From a virus, in the IMG/VR virus record IMGVR_UViG_3300006917_000108, positions 1-28,739 of that record: a stretch of DNA of 28,739 nt; one strand, written 5' to 3'. The translations under genes and the position numbers were made by a program. Positions 9,301-15,322 of this stretch are shown one piece after another (position 1 is the stretch's first letter; each line of letters begins with the position of its first letter). The notes below the pieces were generated by a model. The model was given only the letters and a program-made list of their open reading frames with translations. It did no database searches and was not told the DNA's origin.

Positions 9301-11955
9301 GGCAAGCTCTCGCCGGAGCTGCTGGCGCGCGGCGTCCGCAACCGGCCCGCCGGGTTCGCGTCGCTCGACAGCGCGCTCTCGACGGACATGCCCCAGCGGC
9401 ACGAGCGGCGGCTGGCGGGCACCGTGGCGGAGATCATGGCGGTCTCGAACGACCCGCTGAGTGCCCTGACGCTGGACCCGGCGAGCATCATCTCTCGGTA
9501 CACGAAGGCCAACGGTGCGCTCACGGCGCAGGACTTCCTCGTCATGATGCTTCGCGGGGGCGTGATCAAGGCGCTGAAGGCGACGCCGGACGAGAGCGTG
9601 GTGCAGATCGCCCTCCGGGAGCAGATGGTCCCGCTCTTCGCGCGTCCCAACCTGACGCGCGACCTCGACCTGCTGTTCGGCGCCGACGCGGCAGCGTGGG
9701 CGTCCGCGAATGTGGACCCGGCGGAGCTGGATGTCATCCGGGCCTCGATTCGCGCGTGGTCGGAAGGCGCGCGGGGCACCAAGCGCCTGAAGGACATCTC
9801 GCCGTTCGCCTCGTGGCTCGGCGAAGTCCCGGCGGTCCAGCAGGCCATCAACATCGAGGAGCTGCTCCTCGACATCCGGGCGGCCCAGTGGCGCAAGAAC
9901 GGGGCAGCCGCCACGCTGTTCAACATCCGGGACGAGTTCGACGCCGCGCACGCGGTCGCGAACGCAGCGGGGGCGCCCATCTCGGACGCCGAAGCATGGA
10001 AGACGGTGGCCTCCAAGGTCAACCGGCTGGCCTCGGAGGTCGGGTCGGAGATCCGGGTGGACCCGAAGATGCTCAACGCGTGGTTCGATGGCGGCCAGAC
10101 CAGCTGGCAGCTCTATGTCCCGGCGACCGTCGCGCAGAACATGCTCGACACGCTCGACTTCGCGTCCACCATGGAGCGTTCGCTCGAAGGCGCTGGCGGA
10201 ATGGTCAAGTCCGTCGCCGACAAGATCAACAACTTCTACAAGGGCTGGTACACCATCACCCAGATGATGCACCATGTCGGCAACGCCATCGGCAACATCT
10301 TCAACAACGCCATCGACCTCGGACCGCTCGGGGCGCTGAACCCGAAGACCAACCTCATCGCGACGCAGTTGACCCACGCCGCGTCCTACATGGACGAGTA
10401 CGGGTCGCTCATGAAGGCGGCGGAGGCGCTCGAAGCCCCGAAGCACGCGACGGAGTCCGTGTGGGACTTCACGCTGCGGAAGGCGCGCCTCCAGTCGTTC
10501 CGCACCATGGGCATCGCGAAGCTGCTGGACACGGGCATCGACCTCGGGGACGGCGTGTTCCGCGAGGCGGACACGGCCATGCGGCTGATGCGCGAACGCG
10601 GCGTGTTCACGGGTGGGCACAATGTCTACCTCGACCTCGACCGCTACGAGCAGGAGATGGCGGAGGTGTTCCGGCTCATGAACCAGCCGGAGGCCGTCCA
10701 GAAGCTCCAGCGCACGGCGGTCAACGCCCGCGACGCGATCATCCTGACCATGCCCGTGGCGTTCACGGGGGGCCTCTCGGGCTTGGGCATCGTCATCCCG
10801 CCCCGCATCGGGCGCATGATCTCCGGATTCGTGGAGAACCAAGCACGCGTCACGAACTTCGTGGCGAACATGCGCCGGTCGGGCAGCATCGACGCGTCGG
10901 TCCAGCACATGAACAAGTTCCTGTTCAACTACGCGGACCTGACGGCCGTGCAGAAGACATGGCTCCGCACCGTGTTCCCATTCTTCACATGGACCTTCAA
11001 GAACGCGTATCTCCAAGCGGGGATGATGCTCGAACAGCCCATGTTCTACCAGCTCTTTAGCCAGATGCTGCTGATCCATGGGCCCCGGGCGGTCGAAGCG
11101 TACGAGCGCGACATCGACTTCAAGGGTCGCTACCCCGCGCACCCGTGGAAGCGGTACTCGGTCAACTGGCGTCTCCCCCACGCGCGGTACCGTCTACGGC
11201 TTCCGGTCCCGGAGCACCCGACGCTCTTCCTCGAAGGCTTCCGCACGCCGTTCGAGAGCGCGGCAGAGACCATGGGGCAGGTCGCGTCGTTCGCGGCGGG
11301 CGTTCCCGGCATCCCGGAGACGCTGCTCGGACGCGGAACGGAAGCGGCAGGTGGCTCCATGAGCAAGTTCCGCATCATGAGCCAGATGCACTTCGCCGCG
11401 CGGTTCCTGTTCGAGAAGGCGTTCGACTACAACATCTACTACGACCGCCCGCTCTACCAGCTCGACAGCGCCAAGCCCGTCGGGCAGACCCTCGCCGCGC
11501 TCCACCGGACCTCCACTTCGGGGGTACCGTTTGTTGCGCCCATGGCCGCGCAGGTCCACAACGCGCTGGCCCGCGTGAGCGGCTACGGGGAGACCGTTCG
11601 CTACAACCCGAGCAAGAACATCTACGAGCCGGTTCAGGTTGCGAACCCCGGGTTCGCGCACACCTTCATGAACATGCCGTACAGCCAGCTGCTACGCACG
11701 CTGATTGGCGCCGCCGATGTCTACCAGTCCTCCATGGCGGAGTCGCTGACGAACGAGGCCGGCGTACAGCAGCTCTACGCCGTCCCGCAGGATGTGCGGT
11801 ACTTCGACGCGCTCACGGGCATCGGGCTCACGCAGGAAGACCCCATCGCGCGCATCCGGATGGTGGAGCGCGACGCGCGCGATATGCAGTTGCGAGCCAT
11901 GGAGGCAGGCGGAGGCGTGCTCTCCTACGACAAGCCCTTCATCTCCAAGAGGTAG
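3364..11955 (+). CDS. Giant polyvalent ejection protein with a zinc-metallopeptidase domain, 2863 aa
   Basis: The start is ATG after AAGGGGGG, 15 bases past the previous stop. An N-terminal helical region has a phage-typical segment VDILSDPLMLYG (about 284-295). Long helical and coiled regions follow to about 1190. Residues 1194-1237 form a proline tract with a few Ala, Val and Ser. Next comes a metallopeptidase-like domain: HELVH at 1462-1466 gives the HExxH pair, and NEHEFLAEAL at 1520-1529 supplies a likely third-ligand Glu. This pattern is known from peptidase domains of large polyvalent phage proteins. The C-terminal third has HHVGNAIGNIFNN (from 2303), FNYADLT (from 2521) and VFPFFTWTFKNA (from 2537), which resemble conserved motifs of giant phage proteins. 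Its length and place after two ejection-protein candidates suggest it is packaged and injected. Proteolysis of host or phage proteins is inferred. Confidence 0.8.
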   Translation: MATPPKQILTEPLPSFSEAAKQVPVPAAPAFAAPTTPSGTEAPAPRAPTMAEVPAGAQFFPYIPRAYDTPAGPGLGYARMNPAEASKAFAGTSKMAAPEQLAAREMIYTSLTGRPPPVTVEQIKDAQDTQWWEHLIGWLEPLDLPRRGAYYLAATASEKALPDSGTPMGDTLEGIAGKGARLFGGLHATLFGGSPSDEYLSGIEEMGRNIYKTASSDKLVNEWANTPGYYFTSLTNPTAESALNYVMPKELAARLEASAPTRAHRKVYEYLQSDLGRLIFGMGVDILSDPLMLYGSAGNSSKVIHVGEDAYRLSRTGVAASEAVARSAGVTVDDAMRTVIRASGDAASSETQAARQALVKAELDAVARADKFASDAAHLHANAANPTAALQPLLDEATQAFEAVREAAKTQSKAAAQLPAAEEALAAMRRRMTQVAANPQKAARAIRKLAVQMERSSAAERTFADNTRRVLDAAQNERLLTQPLFSAGKTLRTEGYVSKMGTLPVHVPFGEVSYSLLPEIKPVTKLGKAAGNLLAPYKFATLSDRVATAKAVGRSAYEVLSPGETIAYVGQNMLRKGVTHPYRVFHDIIGRTFGTRFVQPMLMRLSAMQSVGGLKGTQEMFPAARVVYGKWVELPEVAPELWQKYQSAVERFFEMTASQDQYLRSTMASVVEQARAVAKTRTAMAKAGKITDPVLSARYADNAYGTQDVINEVMDALETGADVLTPGTQRYRADLAALAPVISQIRDDIVNTFGKTVDEVNQSLPALARFITGDETFAKLASEALAETDQMAATVAARQSRASSILAAHMPTLQARTQWLLGAMDELDPTKLGTALDRYLARTGGKEVTPALLRTVVLDMMGGDAKRSQAVLRRIALSFGKTAPADGVHVLAGMLTGRITASPGKTILQAMRDLVTEADETIRLAQAMREGRLTTKQEVDALMQLATQTTRIELAQARSLLGEQGFMQGMVMVEALEEPNLIPALVRTTGKDEATVKIAVASLLRAREGTRVMATAADMNKAALLAAMDKLHLPPGALDDVWINATLDSSVAEQRIRGAITAAGPNAETAIFERLKLSALGGNRGGALDAFTEQQLRNAAAEIVRASQQATTLPVFPDAAVVAAARNQLTIDEAHLATVKQALADLEAARAAAAPDAPEIVKLYTQAEKDAIADAEARVAAARKAYEDAVRNAPPPAPPPPPPPPPPPPPPPPAPSPVPPPPPPPPPVPAPPVPAPPSTAAIEAAGQKIVAADAEVVRARQVIDAKVLRGASPTVQERQDLIKAMSARKAAQEAYAALATTFGELPQAQSPLIKAASQGPAGDGARLTPAELQVQRDRLAADPLRRAIEAKFPQGGTVKDLMDFAASLRNDPGLAAAAGDNKMEALDWMVLDKLRDIGGELDRATFSWFQPGDVYRDTASPGWAGVAVYPTSPGERIQVIFQDSAYDATRQPTIGVGPLAVHELVHVGTQIRLEVGRLDPYAPLALREAAQEISSLHRLVMDELLNLHPRNTPKYYGLTNEHEFLAEALSDRAFQTLLKTIKVPSTAKKPTTVWGRFTRAVASLLGFAKKDENALTQAYARFEKLLEASSDLEARTAYWGMTGKGSIKTPAGVASIPTMPEQIALDEAIRKLREAQQSAMDRVRGRSEAARLGRLRSDTRRAEQAMTDTKAAISSAEASLQQAQTAWKSLMSRYVSETTGDLRDAFDSLLQNLPESGKVQRAQQIATTAEGQLTQLAAQRTALTEAEAKLGLRIPTALPQGFAATTDLPTVNPTRVFYVADADLAGVTADNIDSLATLTRPKDGYALVAIAPDGTVTKEAVRHTLGPVSPLRNDAVDAAMDYLKYNPPTEPTGKLKLRELDTWERALWTRFRAATTGLSEEKVLEAAMLTLRDAPVATRDTFGKAIPGVTPQTLGKRYGDIDPAIRPLVEEMNGLLKAYERMFVQHGLDFIADPLRMLKDWGVNQYIPHIPVSRNMVAAGKLSPELLARGVRNRPAGFASLDSALSTDMPQRHERRLAGTVAEIMAVSNDPLSALTLDPASIISRYTKANGALTAQDFLVMMLRGGVIKALKATPDESVVQIALREQMVPLFARPNLTRDLDLLFGADAAAWASANVDPAELDVIRASIRAWSEGARGTKRLKDISPFASWLGEVPAVQQAINIEELLLDIRAAQWRKNGAAATLFNIRDEFDAAHAVANAAGAPISDAEAWKTVASKVNRLASEVGSEIRVDPKMLNAWFDGGQTSWQLYVPATVAQNMLDTLDFASTMERSLEGAGGMVKSVADKINNFYKGWYTITQMMHHVGNAIGNIFNNAIDLGPLGALNPKTNLIATQLTHAASYMDEYGSLMKAAEALEAPKHATESVWDFTLRKARLQSFRTMGIAKLLDTGIDLGDGVFREADTAMRLMRERGVFTGGHNVYLDLDRYEQEMAEVFRLMNQPEAVQKLQRTAVNARDAIILTMPVAFTGGLSGLGIVIPPRIGRMISGFVENQARVTNFVANMRRSGSIDASVQHMNKFLFNYADLTAVQKTWLRTVFPFFTWTFKNAYLQAGMMLEQPMFYQLFSQMLLIHGPRAVEAYERDIDFKGRYPAHPWKRYSVNWRLPHARYRLRLPVPEHPTLFLEGFRTPFESAAETMGQVASFAAGVPGIPETLLGRGTEAAGGSMSKFRIMSQMHFAARFLFEKAFDYNIYYDRPLYQLDSAKPVGQTLAALHRTSTSGVPFVAPMAAQVHNALARVSGYGETVRYNPSKNIYEPVQVANPGFAHTFMNMPYSQLLRTLIGAADVYQSSMAESLTNEAGVQQLYAVPQDVRYFDALTGIGLTQEDPIARIRMVERDARDMQLRAMEAGGGVLSYDKPFISKR

Positions 11956-11959
11956 GTCC

Positions 11960-12364
11960 ATGCCGGACGCACAAGGTTTCTCCTACGCGCACTGGACGGC
12001 GGTAAACGCCGCCGGCTACACGCTGCTTCTGGCGGGCGAGAGCACCAGCGACGCCTCCAGCTCGTACTTTCCGTCGAAGGGGACGATCTCGCATGTCGAG
12101 GTCGAGTTCCGCAACATCGCGGGCGCAGCGACCGCCACGGTCATCGGGACTTGGGACTCGGCGGGTGCCTTCGTCGCGCTCCCATCGGCGGCGGCATCCA
12201 TCACGCCCAGCCCCACGGACGCGACCAAGGGCGGCGTCATCCTGTCGGCCTCCCAGATCCAGTTCAAGCAGGGGGCGGACGCCACCAAGAAGCAGTTCGG
12301 CGTGTGGGTCAAGCTCGACGCCGGGACCGCTGACGCGCGCACGCGCGTCTACTGGAGGCGCTGA
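11960..12364 (+). CDS. Putative tail/fibre-associated structural protein, 134 aa
   Basis: The start is ATG (MPDAQGFSYAHW), four bases after the giant gene's stop, with an AGGTAGG ribosome site overlapping that stop. The product is Ala/Ser/Thr/Gly-rich with alternating hydrophobic stretches typical of a beta-sandwich (ISHVEVEFRNIAGAATATVI). No catalytic motif, signal peptide or membrane segment is seen. Its stop overlaps the start of the glycine-rich fibre gene by one base, so the two are probably translated together. A fibre-proximal, collar or receptor-binding accessory role is plausible from position. I do not recognise a family. Confidence 0.75.
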   Translation: MPDAQGFSYAHWTAVNAAGYTLLLAGESTSDASSSYFPSKGTISHVEVEFRNIAGAATATVIGTWDSAGAFVALPSAAASITPSPTDATKGGVILSASQIQFKQGADATKKQFGVWVKLDAGTADARTRVYWRR

Positions 12365-13437
12365 TGAACGGGTTCTTCGATTCGGGTGGGGTGACCACCC
12401 CCGTCTCCATCTCGGACGGCGGAACGGGGGCTACCTCGGCGGCCGGGGCCCGCACCGCGCTGAATGTCCCCAGCATCCCTGTCTCCGTGGCGAACGGCGG
12501 CACGGGTGCGACGAACGCCACGACGGCGCGCAGCAACCTCGGCATCACGGGCACGGGTGGCTGGCCGTCTGGCGTGTTCGGCGCCGGAACGGACGGCACC
12601 GTTGACTTCGACGGTACGAACACCTTTGCGTTCGCCACGAAGTCTGGCAGCATCTACACCCTGAGCCGCAGCGTGTGGGCGCAGAATGTGACCGTGCGTG
12701 CCGGCGTCACGGTCAACAAGCCGTGGACCCTGTATGTCCGGGGCACCCTGACCATCGAGGCCACGGGCGTCCTCGCCGACAACGGCAACAACGCCAGCGG
12801 TTCGGCGGCCGGCGGGCAATCGGGCGCGACCCGTATCCCGGAAAGCGTGGGCTCCCTCGCGGGTGCGGGGCGTGTCGCCGCAGGAACGGGGACGGGCGGA
12901 ACGAACCTCACCAACGCCTACGGCGGCGTCGGTGGCCTCGGTGGCGACCCCAACACCGTGCAGAACGGCGGACCGGGCGGGACCGTGACGGCTCCCGGAA
13001 CGGCTGCGAATCGCATCCGTGACGGCTTCTCGTACCTCGTCACGAACACGCTCCAGAGCGGCGCAACGCAGGTGGTCGCGAACGGCGGCACGGGTGGCGG
13101 CGGTGGCGGTCTGTTCCTCGGAACGGGCACGGGCACCACGGGTGGCGGCGGTGGGGGCGCTCCGATCTCGATGCTGGTCGCCGCGACCATCGCCAACTCC
13201 GGAAAGATCACCAACAACGGCGGCAACGGTGCGAACGCCGTGTCGGCCACCAACGACGCACAGTCGGGCGGTGGCGGTGGCGGCGGTGGCGGCTACCTCA
13301 TTATCGTCTCGAACACACCGCAGGCGTCCGCCGGGACCATCGAAGTCCTCGGCGGCACGGGCGGGACCAGCCTCGGCGTGGGCTGCGCGGACGCGCTCGC
13401 TGGCGGCGCCGGAACCCTCGACTACCGGGGACCCTGA
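12364..13437 (+). CDS. Glycine-rich tail fibre / adhesin, 357 aa
   Basis: The start is ATG overlapping the previous TGA by one base, with TGGAGG six bases upstream. Two copies of the phage fibre motif, DGGTGATSAAGARTALNV (18-35) and NGGTGATNATTARSNLGI (44-61), are typical of fibre shaft or attachment segments. Residues from about 75 to 130 read like beta-helix strands (WTLYVRGTLTIEATGVLADN). From about 131 to the end the chain is dominated by Gly runs (NGGTGGGGGG and GGGGGGGGGY) alternating with short hydrophobic strands such as YLIIVSN. This resembles polyglycine-sandwich adhesins and glycine-rich beta-helix fibre tips, which bind host surface receptors. Identification as a fibre is good; the receptor is unknown. 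Confidence 0.8.
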   Translation: MNGFFDSGGVTTPVSISDGGTGATSAAGARTALNVPSIPVSVANGGTGATNATTARSNLGITGTGGWPSGVFGAGTDGTVDFDGTNTFAFATKSGSIYTLSRSVWAQNVTVRAGVTVNKPWTLYVRGTLTIEATGVLADNGNNASGSAAGGQSGATRIPESVGSLAGAGRVAAGTGTGGTNLTNAYGGVGGLGGDPNTVQNGGPGGTVTAPGTAANRIRDGFSYLVTNTLQSGATQVVANGGTGGGGGGLFLGTGTGTTGGGGGGAPISMLVAATIANSGKITNNGGNGANAVSATNDAQSGGGGGGGGGYLIIVSNTPQASAGTIEVLGGTGGTSLGVGCADALAGGAGTLDYRGP

Positions 13438-13438
13438 C

Positions 13439-13681
13439 ATGTTGAACCAGTATTTCTACCTGCACGCGATCCTCAACGCGAACCCGACCATCGTGTACAT
13501 GCACCTGCCGGCTGCGATCTACGCCATCGCGAACGGCCCGGTGCCGCAGGGCGCTCCTCCGCTGAAGGACCGCGTCACGCTGGTCGAGATGCCGCTCGGC
13601 TCGGACCCCACCATCGGGAAGGGCTACGACGAGAACCAGACCTTCGTGGCTGAGTTCGTCGCCGTGGCGCCTGACCTGTAG
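13439..13681 (+). CDS. Small protein after the tail fibre, 80 aa
   Basis: The start is ATG (MLNQYFYLHAIL), one base after the fibre stop, with only a weak GGGGA ribosome site, so translation probably depends on the upstream gene. The 80-residue product has a hydrophobic, Tyr-rich N-terminal half with no clear membrane segment, and a central APPLKDRVTLVEMPLG stretch. I do not recognise it. A fibre chaperone or small tip protein would fit this position, since such genes often follow fibre genes. That is speculation from neighbourhood only. An AGGAG site overlapping its stop serves the next gene. Confidence 0.7.
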   Translation: MLNQYFYLHAILNANPTIVYMHLPAAIYAIANGPVPQGAPPLKDRVTLVEMPLGSDPTIGKGYDENQTFVAEFVAVAPDL

Positions 13682-13689
13682 GAGACGCC

Positions 13690-13929
13690 ATGCCCCCCTC
13701 GTCGTTTGACACGCTGAGCCCGCTGGAGAAGGCGCTCGTAGAGACGCTCCAAGGGATGCACCACGATGTCATCAAGGAGCTGCGCATCTTTCGGTGGCAG
13801 ACCATCGCGTTGATCGTGTTCCTCATCGGCATCGTCGCGCTGCTGAAGGGTGTGGACCCGACCATCGCGGCCAAGACCGTCCCCGTCGTCACCATGCCCC
13901 ATGCGCCCATGCAGGAGCCGACCCCATGA
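13690..13929 (+). CDS. Putative holin or single-TM lysis protein, 79 aa
   Basis: The start is ATG after AGGAG with six-base spacing. The protein has one clear hydrophobic transmembrane segment (WQTIALIVFLIGIVALL, 37-53). A charged amphipathic helix precedes it (about 10-35) and a short Pro-rich tail follows. It is encoded two genes upstream of the M15 endolysin, and its stop overlaps the next start (ATGA). One TM, small size and this position point to a lysis-cassette membrane protein, most simply a holin (a one-TM or pinholin type) that triggers endolysin action. A spanin component is the alternative, but no lipobox or signal peptide is visible. Confidence 0.6.
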   Translation: MPPSSFDTLSPLEKALVETLQGMHHDVIKELRIFRWQTIALIVFLIGIVALLKGVDPTIAAKTVPVVTMPHAPMQEPTP

Positions 13930-14087
13930 ACGACAAGCTCATCGCCACTCTCCCTCTTCCGGCCATCCTTCGGATCATCGGCAAGCTGATTCGCTACGCG
14001 AAGGGCGGCATCGACAAGGACGAGGCTGCGGACCTCGCGGAAGACCTGCTGCTCATCGTGGCGCACCTCGCGGAAGGGCACAAGTAG
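13926..14087 (+). CDS. Small amphipathic protein in the lysis cassette, 53 aa
   Basis: The start is ATG at 13926, overlapping the previous TGA (ATGA), with AGGAG nine bases upstream. The 53-residue product has two amphipathic helices: LPAILRIIGKLIRYAKGG, and an acidic one (DKDEAADLAEDLLLIVAHLAE). Neither is long or hydrophobic enough to be a confident membrane span. It sits between the holin-like gene and the endolysin, whose start lies three bases after this stop. A role in lysis, such as an accessory or antiholin-like protein, is inferred from location. I recognise no family. Confidence 0.65.
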   Translation: MNDKLIATLPLPAILRIIGKLIRYAKGGIDKDEAADLAEDLLLIVAHLAEGHK

Positions 14088-14089
14088 AC

Positions 14090-14479
14090 ATGCCCGTCCT
14101 CGGCACCAAGTCCAAGGAGCGTCTGGCTACCTGCCACCCGCTCCTCCAGCGCGTCCTGAAGTCGGCCATCTTGGACTTCGACTTCTCGGTCATCTGCGGT
14201 GTCCGCACCGCCGAAGAGCAGAACCGCGCGTACGACATCGGCGCCTCCCGGCTGCGCTACCCCCAGTCGAAGCACAACTCCACCCCCTCCATGGCGGTGG
14301 ACATCACGCCCTTCCCGCTCGACTGGAACGACACGCTCGCGTTCCGCGCGCTGGCCGTCGTCGTCAAGCGCCACTGGGACGCCATCCCCCTCGCAGAGCG
14401 CGAAGGGTTTCGCCTCGTGTGGGGCGGAGACTGGGCGCGGTTCGTAGACATGCCCCACTGGGAGCTGTCGAAGGCTTAG
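14090..14479 (+). CDS. Endolysin, M15-family L-Ala-D-Glu / D-Ala-D-Ala peptidase, 129 aa
   Basis: The start is ATG at 14090, two bases after the previous stop, with only a weak ribosome site, so coupling is likely. The fold is recognisable as the small M15/LAS zinc peptidase seen in T5-type endolysins. It has a Q/R-rich entry (VICGVRTAEEQNRAYDIGAS), then SKH with H62, MAVDI with D71, and DMPHWEL with D120 and H123. H62, D71 and H123 are the expected zinc ligands and D120 the acidic catalytic position. The spacing between the first two ligands is a few residues longer than usual (KHNSTPSMAVD). It cleaves peptide stems of peptidoglycan. The 129-residue length is normal for the family. There is no signal peptide, so release depends on a holin. 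Confidence 0.88.
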   Translation: MPVLGTKSKERLATCHPLLQRVLKSAILDFDFSVICGVRTAEEQNRAYDIGASRLRYPQSKHNSTPSMAVDITPFPLDWNDTLAFRALAVVVKRHWDAIPLAEREGFRLVWGGDWARFVDMPHWELSKA

Positions 14480-14487
14480 CGAACCGT

Positions 14488-14506
14488 CGTCGGCTTCCCG
14501 CCGACG
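14488..14506. terminator. Putative bidirectional terminator hairpin between convergent genes
   Basis: A perfect 7-bp inverted repeat (CGTCGGC / GCCGACG) with a five-base loop lies nine bases after the endolysin stop and 21 bases before the stop of the converging leftward gene. There is no T-run on either side, so intrinsic termination is possible but not certain. It marks the meeting point of the rightward late module and the leftward replication module. Confidence 0.35.
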
Positions 14507-14527
14507 CCCTGCGGCTTCGCGCGCTTC

Positions 14528-14770
14528 CTACCAGTTCTTGCACGACCAGTACTTGGCCGTGGTCTTGTCCTTCGCCTTCGGGTCCGTGTCGCAGCCATGG
14601 CGAGCGCGGAAGTTCGAGCGGCGCTCCGGGTTGTCCCGCTTGATCTCCATGTTGGGGTCGCCGAAGCGCACGGTCTTGGTGTTGCCGGTGCTCGGGTCCT
14701 TGACATAGACCTTGAACTTCTTGCTCTCACCCGGGGTGCGGATCGGCTTGTTGAGCGGCTTTCCGGCCAT
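14528..14770 (-). CDS. Conserved small phage protein (MAGKPLNKPIRTPG family), 80 aa
   Basis: The start is ATG with AGGAG seven bases upstream. The sequence (MAGKPLNKPIRTPGESKKF, then GDPNMEIKRDNPERRSNF and KYWSCKNW) belongs to a compact, basic family I recognise from many tailed phages. Its best-known feature is the near-invariant PNMEIKRDNPERRxNFRARHxCD block, here with Cys and a C-terminal WSCK motif that could bind metal. Function is unknown to me. In other phages relatives are often found near structural or replication genes. Here it is the last gene of the leftward module, and its start lies 44 bases inside the end of the HTH gene upstream. Confidence 0.8.
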   Translation of the reverse strand: MAGKPLNKPIRTPGESKKFKVYVKDPSTGNTKTVRFGDPNMEIKRDNPERRSNFRARHGCDTDPKAKDKTTAKYWSCKNW

Positions 14771-15125
14771 GGCGTATCTCCTGAACGGGTCCCGGTAGTG
14801 GTATCCCGTTGCGCGCGCAGTAGCGGCGCATCGCCATGGAGAGCCGGTTCAGGTGCCGCTGATCCGATGGCCACCCCAGCTTGATGCAGCACTGGGAAAG
14901 CGTTGCGCCCGCATGCAGCCATCCCCAGACCCGCATGGAGCGGGCGGAGACGGATGACATGCGGGCGCAGATGGTCTTGGCGCTGAACCCGATGTGCTTA
15001 CGCCATCGGTATCGCAGGTTGTTCGCCGTCGTTCCAACAGACGCCGCGATGGACTCGGTGCTCTCTCCGGCTTCTCGGCGAGCTGCCAGTTGCCGAAGCT
15101 GCTTCCGTGTCCACACCCTCGGCAT
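14727..15125 (-). CDS. Helix-turn-helix DNA-binding protein, 132 aa
   Basis: The start is ATG (MPRVWTRKQLRQLAARR) with GGAG six bases upstream. The frame stays open further upstream, but this start has the ribosome site and lies just after the previous gene's stop. An N-terminal HTH is readable as LAARREAGESTESIAASVGT followed by a basic recognition-like helix NLRYRWRKHIG. A second HTH-like segment occupies about residues 60-105 (LHAGATLSQCCIKLGWPSDQ). The product is probably a sequence-specific regulator or a terminase-small-subunit-like binder. Without a large terminase nearby, a regulator is more likely. The C-terminal 14 codons overlap the next gene in another frame. Confidence 0.65.
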   Translation of the reverse strand: MPRVWTRKQLRQLAARREAGESTESIAASVGTTANNLRYRWRKHIGFSAKTICARMSSVSARSMRVWGWLHAGATLSQCCIKLGWPSDQRHLNRLSMAMRRYCARNGIPLPGPVQEIRHGRKAAQQADPHPG

Positions 15126-15127
15126 CT

Positions 15128-15322
15128 CTACTCCAGAAGTCTCGCCGTTTCCGCGCACTTATCGCGGAGTTCTTCAACTACCAGATCCACCTTCTCGATG
15201 TATTCGAGACACTGGGCGAGCGCTTCACGCGTTTCTTCAGGGGTCAGTCCGTCCAGCGACAGCTTGGCGGACAGGGTCTCGATGTCGGGGCGGCGAGCGA
15301 GCGCCGCGACGAGGGGCCTCAC
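15128..15322 (-). CDS. Small helical protein coupled to the SbcC-like gene, 64 aa
   Basis: GTG at 15322 overlaps the TGA of the SbcC-like gene (GTGA), giving a 64-residue product. Its sequence RRPDIETLSAKLSLDGLTPEETREALAQCLEYIEKVDLVVEELRDKC is cleanly protein-like and helical, probably coiled coil in the second half. The upstream extension of the same frame is low-complexity antisense-like sequence, which is why I chose the overlapping GTG. No family is recognised. Tight coupling to an SMC-type ATPase suggests a small partner or modulator, which is inference from operon structure. Confidence 0.6.
   Translation of the reverse strand: MRPLVAALARRPDIETLSAKLSLDGLTPEETREALAQCLEYIEKVDLVVEELRDKCAETARLLE

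Noticed and set aside
7357-11181. 1274-codon leftward open frame opposite the giant gene
   Set aside because: Same antisense-frame effect. The sense strand has strong protein-like content and recognisable motifs.
3364-11955. N4-like virion RNA polymerase as identity of the giant protein
   Set aside because: Size and ejection context fit, but I could not find the T7-family RNA polymerase motifs (a DxxGR block and an R-x3-K...YG block). The peptidase and polyvalent-type motifs explain it better.
12364-13437. Tandem DNA repeat or CRISPR-like array in the fibre gene
   Set aside because: The repetition (GGCGGCACGGG-type runs) is coding for glycine-rich protein and has no regular repeat-spacer period.
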